In this document: positions 59,435-64,000 of the stretch, in pieces
Layout: each line of letters starts with the position of its first letter
Numbering within the stretch: position 1 is the first letter of the stretch
NCBI RefSeq assembly: GCF_014851905.1
Contig: NZ_JACVAQ010000002.1
Coordinates: 496,001-560,000, forward strand
From: Pseudomonas sp. PDM14
Lineage (GTDB): Bacteria; Pseudomonadota; Gammaproteobacteria; Pseudomonadales; Pseudomonadaceae
Direction: 5' to 3'
DNA: 64,000 bases
The notes under the pieces: generated by a model
The model's input: only the letters and a program-made list of their open reading frames with translations
What the model was told of the DNA's origin: nothing
Databases searched by the model: none
Translations under genes and position numbers: made by a program

Positions 59435-60264
59435 ACGGCCGAACCCGCGATCGGCTGCTGCACCAGACGTTCGACGAAGAACTCAAGATGGCCACGCGGG
59501 TTGGCCGGCAACGGCCACGTGTCAACTTTCTGAGCTATCGCTTTGAACGCCAGTGCGCATTTCGAGCGCGGGAAGGCTTCGTATACCGCGCGCTGCTTCT
59601 GCACGGCCTTGCGGACCGACTCGTCGTAGGGCACTGCCCCCACGTACTGCAGCGCCACATCGAGAAAACGGTCAGTCACTTTGGTCAGCTTAGCAAACAG
59701 GTTGCGACCTTCCTGCGGGCTATGAGCCATGTTGGCCAGAACGCGGAAGCGGCTCATGCCGTAGTCACGGTTGAGCAGCTTGATCAGCGCATAGGCATCG
59801 GTGATCGAGGTGGGCTCGTCGCACACCACCACGATCACTTCCTGGGCCGCGCGGACGAAACTCACCACGCCGTCGCCGATACCGGCCGCGGTGTCGATCA
59901 CCAGAACGTCGAGGTTGTCGCTGATATCGCTGAATGCCTGGATCAGGCCGGCGTGCTGCATGGGCGTGAGCTGCACCATGCTCTGCGTGCCCGAAGCCGC
60001 CGGGACGATACGAATACCGCCGGGGCCCTGGATCAGCACGTCCTTGAGGTCGCACTCGCCGGAAATCACGTCGGCAAGGGTGCGTTTGGCGGTAAGGCCG
60101 AGCAGGACATCGACGTTGGCAAGGCCGAGGTCGGCGTCCATCAGCATGACCCGACGGCCGAGATCGGCCAGGGCCAGCGACAGATTCACCGACACATTGG
60201 TCTTGCCGACGCCGCCTTTGCCGCCGGTCACTGCAATCACCTGTACGGGATGAATACTACCCAT
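59431..60264 (-). CDS. fleN: Flagellar number regulator FleN (FlhG)
   Basis: 277 residues of the MinD/ParA ATPase class: the deviant Walker A VTGGKGGVGKTNVSVN (about 10-25), LMDADLGLANVDVLLGL, and LVIDTAAGIGDGVVSFV. The C-terminal helix (PRGHLEFFVERLVQ) could bind membrane. It antagonises the activator FleQ and keeps flagellar number at one. ATG at 60264 is preferred over the longer frame to 60309. It follows flhF by 91 bp. Confidence 0.97.
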   Translation of the reverse strand: MGSIHPVQVIAVTGGKGGVGKTNVSVNLSLALADLGRRVMLMDADLGLANVDVLLGLTAKRTLADVISGECDLKDVLIQGPGGIRIVPAASGTQSMVQLTPMQHAGLIQAFSDISDNLDVLVIDTAAGIGDGVVSFVRAAQEVIVVVCDEPTSITDAYALIKLLNRDYGMSRFRVLANMAHSPQEGRNLFAKLTKVTDRFLDVALQYVGAVPYDESVRKAVQKQRAVYEAFPRSKCALAFKAIAQKVDTWPLPANPRGHLEFFVERLVQQPIAGSAV

Positions 60265-60355
60265 GTCCTCTACACACCTTGTCTTGCCTGCACTGGGCTG
60301 AGTGGGCACTACACCCTACCTCAACACTAGATCGCCGTGGAGCCTGGCGCCTGCT

Positions 60356-61678
60356 CTAACTCGCCCGGCGTGCCGGATTCTGGTACAGCCCGGCGAATAC
60401 ATCGGCCATGGCTTCTTCACTTGGATCTTCCTGGGTCTGCAGACTGACCGCTCGGCTGACCAGCTGATGACTGCGCGGAACCTGCAGATCATCAGGAATC
60501 TTGGGCCCATCAGTGAGATAGGCTACCGGTAGATGCTGGCCGATAGCCAGTCCTAAAACTTCGCCGAGGCTGGTCGCCTCGTCCAGTTTGCTCAGAATGC
60601 AGCCGGCCAGGCCGCAGCGCTTGTAACTATGGTAGGCCGCTTTCAGCACCTGGCTCTGGCTGGTTGCCGCCAATACCAGGTAGTTCTTCGCTTTGACACC
60701 GCGCGCCGCCAGACTTTCCAGCTGCATGCGCAGCGCCGGATCATTGGCCGGCAGGCCGGCGGTGTCGATCAAGATAACGCGCTTGCGGGCCAGCGGGGCC
60801 AGGGCCTGCAACAGCGATTCGCCCGGATCGACCTGGGTCACGGAGACATTGAGGATGCGCCCCAGGGTCTTCAGTTGCTCCTGCGCGCCGATGCGGAAGC
60901 TGTCCATGCTCACCAGTGCGATGCTCTGCGGACCGTATTTGAGCACGTAACGCGCGGCCAGCTTGGCCAGCGTGGTGGTCTTGCCCATGCCGGCAGGGCC
61001 GACCAGGGCGATCACACCACCCTCTTCCAGCGGCTCAACCTTCGGCGTCTTGATCGCGTGGGCCAGGTGGGCCAGCAGCATGCGCCAGGCCTGACGCGGC
61101 TCCGCGACCTTGGCCACACGTTCCAGCAGCGCCTTGGACAGCTCGGCGGACAGGCCCATGCGTTGCAGGCGGCGCCACAGGTTGGCTTGTTGAGGACGAC
61201 GGTTCTGCATCTGGCCCCAGGCGATGGAACCCAGCTGCACTTCGATCAGTTCGCGCAGACCGTGCAGCTCGAAGCGCATGGCGTCGATCACACGCTGATC
61301 GGCGACGGGTGCAGCGGCAACCGGTTGCGGCTGCGGCGCGGCCGGGCGCTGCGGCTTGTACAGCGATGCCGGCAGCTCGGGAGCGACGATGGACTCATTG
61401 GCGAACAGCTGGCGGTCCTTGCGTTCGTCAGCCACCGCACGGCTGGTCAGTTCGGCCTGGGCACTGGCGATCTTCGCCTGGGTCTTGCGCAGCTCGGCTT
61501 CCAGCGCAGGGTTCGGCGCACGCACGGGCTCGGGCATCTGGTAGTCCAGCGCGGCAGTCAGCTCGACACCACCGGCCACCCGGCGATTGCCGATGATGGC
61601 CGCATCAGCGCCCAGCTCATCGCGCACCAGTTTCATGGCTTGGCGCATATCGGCGGCGAAGAAGCGTTTGACTTGCAT
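60356..61678 (-). CDS. flhF: Flagellar placement GTPase FlhF
   Basis: 440 residues. The N-terminal B domain (MQVKRFFAADMRQAMKLVRDELGADA) is followed by a variable Pro/Ala/Gln linker (100-125). The SRP-type GTPase NG domain (about 150-430) has GPAGMGKTTTLAKLAARY, VSMDSFRIGAQEQL, LIDTAGLPAND and LSKLDEATSLGEVL. It is a relative of Ffh and FtsY that recruits the first flagellar parts to the pole. It is 12 bp after flhA in the same operon. Confidence 0.97.
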   Translation of the reverse strand: MQVKRFFAADMRQAMKLVRDELGADAAIIGNRRVAGGVELTAALDYQMPEPVRAPNPALEAELRKTQAKIASAQAELTSRAVADERKDRQLFANESIVAPELPASLYKPQRPAAPQPQPVAAAPVADQRVIDAMRFELHGLRELIEVQLGSIAWGQMQNRRPQQANLWRRLQRMGLSAELSKALLERVAKVAEPRQAWRMLLAHLAHAIKTPKVEPLEEGGVIALVGPAGMGKTTTLAKLAARYVLKYGPQSIALVSMDSFRIGAQEQLKTLGRILNVSVTQVDPGESLLQALAPLARKRVILIDTAGLPANDPALRMQLESLAARGVKAKNYLVLAATSQSQVLKAAYHSYKRCGLAGCILSKLDEATSLGEVLGLAIGQHLPVAYLTDGPKIPDDLQVPRSHQLVSRAVSLQTQEDPSEEAMADVFAGLYQNPARRAS

Positions 61679-61690
61679 GGCTTAGAACCC

Positions 61691-63820
61691 TCAGTTCTGG
61701 CCCACCGTCGCAACGATGGTGACCTGCTTGTTGTCCGGTATTTCCTGGTAAGCCAGTACATGCATGCTGGGTACGGCGAGGCGCGCAAAGCGCGAGAGCA
61801 TCGACCGAACCGGGCCGGCAACCAGCAGGATCACCGGTTTGCCCAACATCTCCTGGCGCTGCGCCGCATCCACCAGGGAGCGCTGCAGCTTCTCGGCCAT
61901 TCCGGGTTCCAGGAGGATGCCATCCTCGGAGCCCTGTCCGGCCTTCTGCAGACTGTTGAGCAATATCTGTTCCAACCTTGGTTCCAATGTGATGACAGGA
62001 AGCTCCGGCTCTAGTCCCACAATGCTTTGCACGATTGCGCGGGCCAACGCGACGCGCACCGCAGCGACCATCGCGGCGGGATCTTGACTCTTCGGTGCGA
62101 CGTTGGCGATGGCCTCTGCGATGGTGCGGATATCGCGCACCGGTACCTGCTCCTGCAACAGCGCCTGCAGAACCTTGAGCAGGGTCGACAACGACACCAG
62201 GCCAGGCACCAGCTCTTCGGCCAGCTTCGGCGAACTCTTGGCCAGCAGTTGCATCAGCTGCTGCACTTCCTCGTGCCCAAGCAGCTCGTGGGAGTGCTTG
62301 TGCAGAACCTGGTTGAGGTGCGTAGCCACCACCGTGCTGGCATCCACCACCGTGTAGCCAAGCGACTGCGCCTGGTCGCGCTGGGTCGGGTCGATCCACA
62401 CCGCCTCCAGGCCGAACGCCGGATCTTTGGCGGCAATGCCGTTGAGGGTGCCGAACACCTGCCCCGGGTTGATCGCCAGTTCACGCTCCGGGTACACCTC
62501 CGCCTCGGCCACGCTGACGCCCATCAGGGTCAGGCGGTAGGCGTTGGGCAGCAGGTCGAGGTTGTCACGGATATGTACGGAGGGCATGAGGAAGCCCATC
62601 TCTTGGGAAAGCTTCTTGCGCACGCCCTTGATGCGCGCGAGCAACTGCCCACCCTGATTACGATCAACCAGCGGGATCAGGCGATAACCGACCTCCAGGC
62701 CGACCATGTCCACCGGGGTGACATCGTCCCACCCCAGTTCCTTGACCTCCTGCGCGCGCTGGGCGGGGAGCAGCTCCTGCTGGCGCTGGACTTCCTGGGC
62801 CTCCACGTCCTTGGCCTTGCGCTGCTTGTTGGCAATCCAGTAGGCGCCGCCGGCGGCGACCAGGCCCAGGCTGATGAAGGAGAAATGCGGCATGCCGGGC
62901 ACCAGGCCCATGGCGATCATGATCGCGGCCGACACTGCCAGGGCGCGCGGCGAGGCGAACATCTGCCTGTTGACCTGGGCGCCCATGTCCTCGGAGGTGG
63001 AAACCCGGGTGACCATGATCGCCGCGGCGGTCGACAGCAGCAGCGAGGGGATCTGTGCGACCAGGCCGTCACCGATGGTCAGCAGGGTGTAGATGCGCCC
63101 GGCGTCGGCGAAGCTCAGGTCGTGCTGAAGGATACCGATCGCGATGCCACCGATGAGGTTGATGAACAGGATCAGCAGACCGGCGACGGCGTCACCGCGA
63201 ACGAACTTGCTGGCACCGTCCATCGAACCGTAGAAGTCGGCCTCCTGAGCCACTTCGGTCCGGCGCTTCTTCGCCTCGACCTGGTCGATGATGCCGGCAT
63301 TGAGGTCAGCGTCGATGGCCATCTGCTTGCCGGGCATGGCATCCAGGGTGAACCGCGCGCTGACCTCGGAGATCCGCCCGGCACCCTTGGTGACCACCAC
63401 GAAGTTGATGATCATCAAGATGGCGAACACCACGATACCGACCACGTAGTTGCCGCCGATAACCACTTCACCGAAGGCCTTGATCACCTGGCCGGCGGCG
63501 TCGTGGCCTTCCTGGCCGTGCAACAGGACCACACGCGTGGAGGCCACGTTGAGCGCCAGGCGCAGCAGCGTGGCGGCCAGCAGAATGGTCGGAAACACGG
63601 CAAAATCGAGCGGCCGCAGGGCATAGATCGCCACCAGCAGCACGACGATCGACAGAGCGATACTGAAGGTGAACAGCACGTCCAGCAGAAAGGGCGGGAT
63701 CGGCAGCATGACCATGCCGAGCATGACCAGCAGCAACAGGGGAATACCCAGGTTGCCGTGGCGCAACCCGGCCAGGTTGCTGCGCATGTTGCCGACCAGC
63801 TCTGCTCTATCTACTGCCAC
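61691..63820 (-). CDS. flhA: Flagellar export gate protein FlhA
   Basis: 709 residues from a GTG start with TGGGGTAACACCGC upstream. The N-terminal half has about eight membrane helices (GIPLLLLVMLGMVMLPIPPFLLD onward). The highly conserved FHIPEP-type cytoplasmic loop RFTLDAMPGKQMAIDADLNAG is intact. The C-terminal half (about 330-700) is the soluble ring domain that docks chaperone-substrate complexes. It is the first gene of the operon, behind a candidate sigma-54 promoter. Confidence 0.97.
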   Translation of the reverse strand: MAVDRAELVGNMRSNLAGLRHGNLGIPLLLLVMLGMVMLPIPPFLLDVLFTFSIALSIVVLLVAIYALRPLDFAVFPTILLAATLLRLALNVASTRVVLLHGQEGHDAAGQVIKAFGEVVIGGNYVVGIVVFAILMIINFVVVTKGAGRISEVSARFTLDAMPGKQMAIDADLNAGIIDQVEAKKRRTEVAQEADFYGSMDGASKFVRGDAVAGLLILFINLIGGIAIGILQHDLSFADAGRIYTLLTIGDGLVAQIPSLLLSTAAAIMVTRVSTSEDMGAQVNRQMFASPRALAVSAAIMIAMGLVPGMPHFSFISLGLVAAGGAYWIANKQRKAKDVEAQEVQRQQELLPAQRAQEVKELGWDDVTPVDMVGLEVGYRLIPLVDRNQGGQLLARIKGVRKKLSQEMGFLMPSVHIRDNLDLLPNAYRLTLMGVSVAEAEVYPERELAINPGQVFGTLNGIAAKDPAFGLEAVWIDPTQRDQAQSLGYTVVDASTVVATHLNQVLHKHSHELLGHEEVQQLMQLLAKSSPKLAEELVPGLVSLSTLLKVLQALLQEQVPVRDIRTIAEAIANVAPKSQDPAAMVAAVRVALARAIVQSIVGLEPELPVITLEPRLEQILLNSLQKAGQGSEDGILLEPGMAEKLQRSLVDAAQRQEMLGKPVILLVAGPVRSMLSRFARLAVPSMHVLAYQEIPDNKQVTIVATVGQN

Positions 63821-63826
63821 GCGGTG

Positions 63827-63877
63827 TTACCCCAGTCGTTCAATCTTTTGACGCAAAACGGCGTCGTGCTGGGGTAA
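63827..63877. repeat. Inverted repeat around the flhA start region
   Basis: The 9-bp arms TTACCCCAG (63827-63835) and CTGGGGTAA (63869-63877) enclose a smaller stem, GACGC-AAAACG-GCGTC (63850-63865). The inner arm overlaps the flhA ribosome site. Depending on the true transcription start it is either an mRNA structure that would hide the site or a DNA operator. Confidence 0.5.
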
Positions 63878-63879
63878 GG

Positions 63880-63895
63880 GCAAGAAGCATTCCAA
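63880..63895 (-). promoter_or_regulatory. Sigma-54 promoter of flhA
   Basis: On the minus strand, TTGGAATGCTTCTTGC has the invariant GG and GC spaced by ten bases, as in -24/-12 elements of FleQ-dependent flagellar promoters. The start site would fall near 63868, about 48 nt before the flhA GTG. FleQ with RpoN is known to drive flhA in Pseudomonas. Confidence 0.75.
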
Positions 63896-63919
63896 CTCAC
63901 CGAAAATCGGCCAACTCGC

Positions 63920-64000
63920 TTAACCGCGTGGATCGCCCGGCAGGTAAGAGCCAGTGATCTGCCGATAGGCCGCCGAGGTTCGCGGCCCCGCCTCACCGTC
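63920..64000 (-). CDS. 3' end of a putative peptidoglycan-binding protein
   Basis: 26 codons plus TAA, running off the window. The visible end, DGEAGPRTSAAYRQI followed by TGSYLPGDPRG, has the DGxxGPRTxAA pattern at the end of peptidoglycan-binding domain 1 repeats. Only this fragment can be judged. It lies upstream of flhA on the same strand, 99 bp away. Confidence 0.6.
   Translation of the reverse strand, partial: DGEAGPRTSAAYRQITGSYLPGDPRG

Overview
The window looks like a chromosome segment of a Pseudomonas (sensu lato). The basis is the GC-rich coding sequence, the gene content and the gene order: flhA-flhF-fleN-fliA-cheYZAB-motCD-parC-parP-cheW followed by the ccm operon, the smc-zipA-ligA block, and the Entner-Doudoroff genes. 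A species cannot be read from this alone. The presence of gapN and the fused edd-glk-zwf-pgl-eda layout suggest a mendocina/oleovorans-type lineage more than P. aeruginosa or P. putida, but that is only a guess.

Layout. 1-3.0 kb: end of an MFS transporter, then a two-gene c-di-GMP/response-regulator operon. 3.2-10.1 kb: nfuA, cti (periplasmic fatty-acid cis/trans isomerase) and metH, with candidate IscR and MetR operators. 10.2-17.7 kb: single genes and small operons, comprising a K+-channel-like protein, osmE, a 28-residue membrane peptide, a DUF1883 protein, a VOC/DUF6176/DUF2867 trio, a hemerythrin, an RlmN-like radical SAM enzyme, an EEP hydrolase and an esterase. 17.9-25.6 kb: one co-directional sugar block, edd-glk-zwf-pgl-eda-gapN, with no hexR, gltRS or gap in it. 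25.86-27.84 kb: a degraded 1.9 kb mobile element inserted at the 3' end of the 4.5S (SRP) RNA gene. It is bounded by a 74-bp imperfect direct repeat of ffs and holds a truncated integrase, an IS3-type remnant and an apparently intact pair of small genes of unknown function. 27.9-39.7 kb: a chemoreceptor, a PGAP1-like hydrolase, an HU-type protein, ligA, zipA, smc and an HD-domain hydrolase. 39.7-47.0 kb: a complete cytochrome c maturation operon, ccmABCDEFGHI, plus a lipoprotein gene. 47.1-49.4 kb: a FliK-like/FlhB-C-like pair and a periplasmic rhodanese. 49.5-63.8 kb: the flagellar/chemotaxis cluster on the minus strand. The window ends in the 3' end of a putative peptidoglycan-binding protein.

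How the genes work together. The minus-strand block from flhA to the DUF2802 gene encodes export-gate assembly (FlhA), polar placement and number control (FlhF, FleN), the flagellar sigma factor (FliA), the chemotaxis phosphorelay (CheA, CheY, CheZ, CheB, CheW), the second stator (MotC/MotD) and the polar chemotaxis anchoring pair ParC/ParP. CheA carries three nearly identical linker repeats that could be docking sites for this machinery. The sugar block converts glucose to pyruvate and glyceraldehyde-3-phosphate, and GapN may turn the latter directly into 3-phosphoglycerate with NADPH.

The most novel-looking content is the ffs-inserted element: its two copies of the SRP RNA 3' half differ by what looks like a compensatory base-pair swap, and its two-gene cassette has no function I can recognise. 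All operator, promoter and terminator calls are by eye, and no searches or folding were run.
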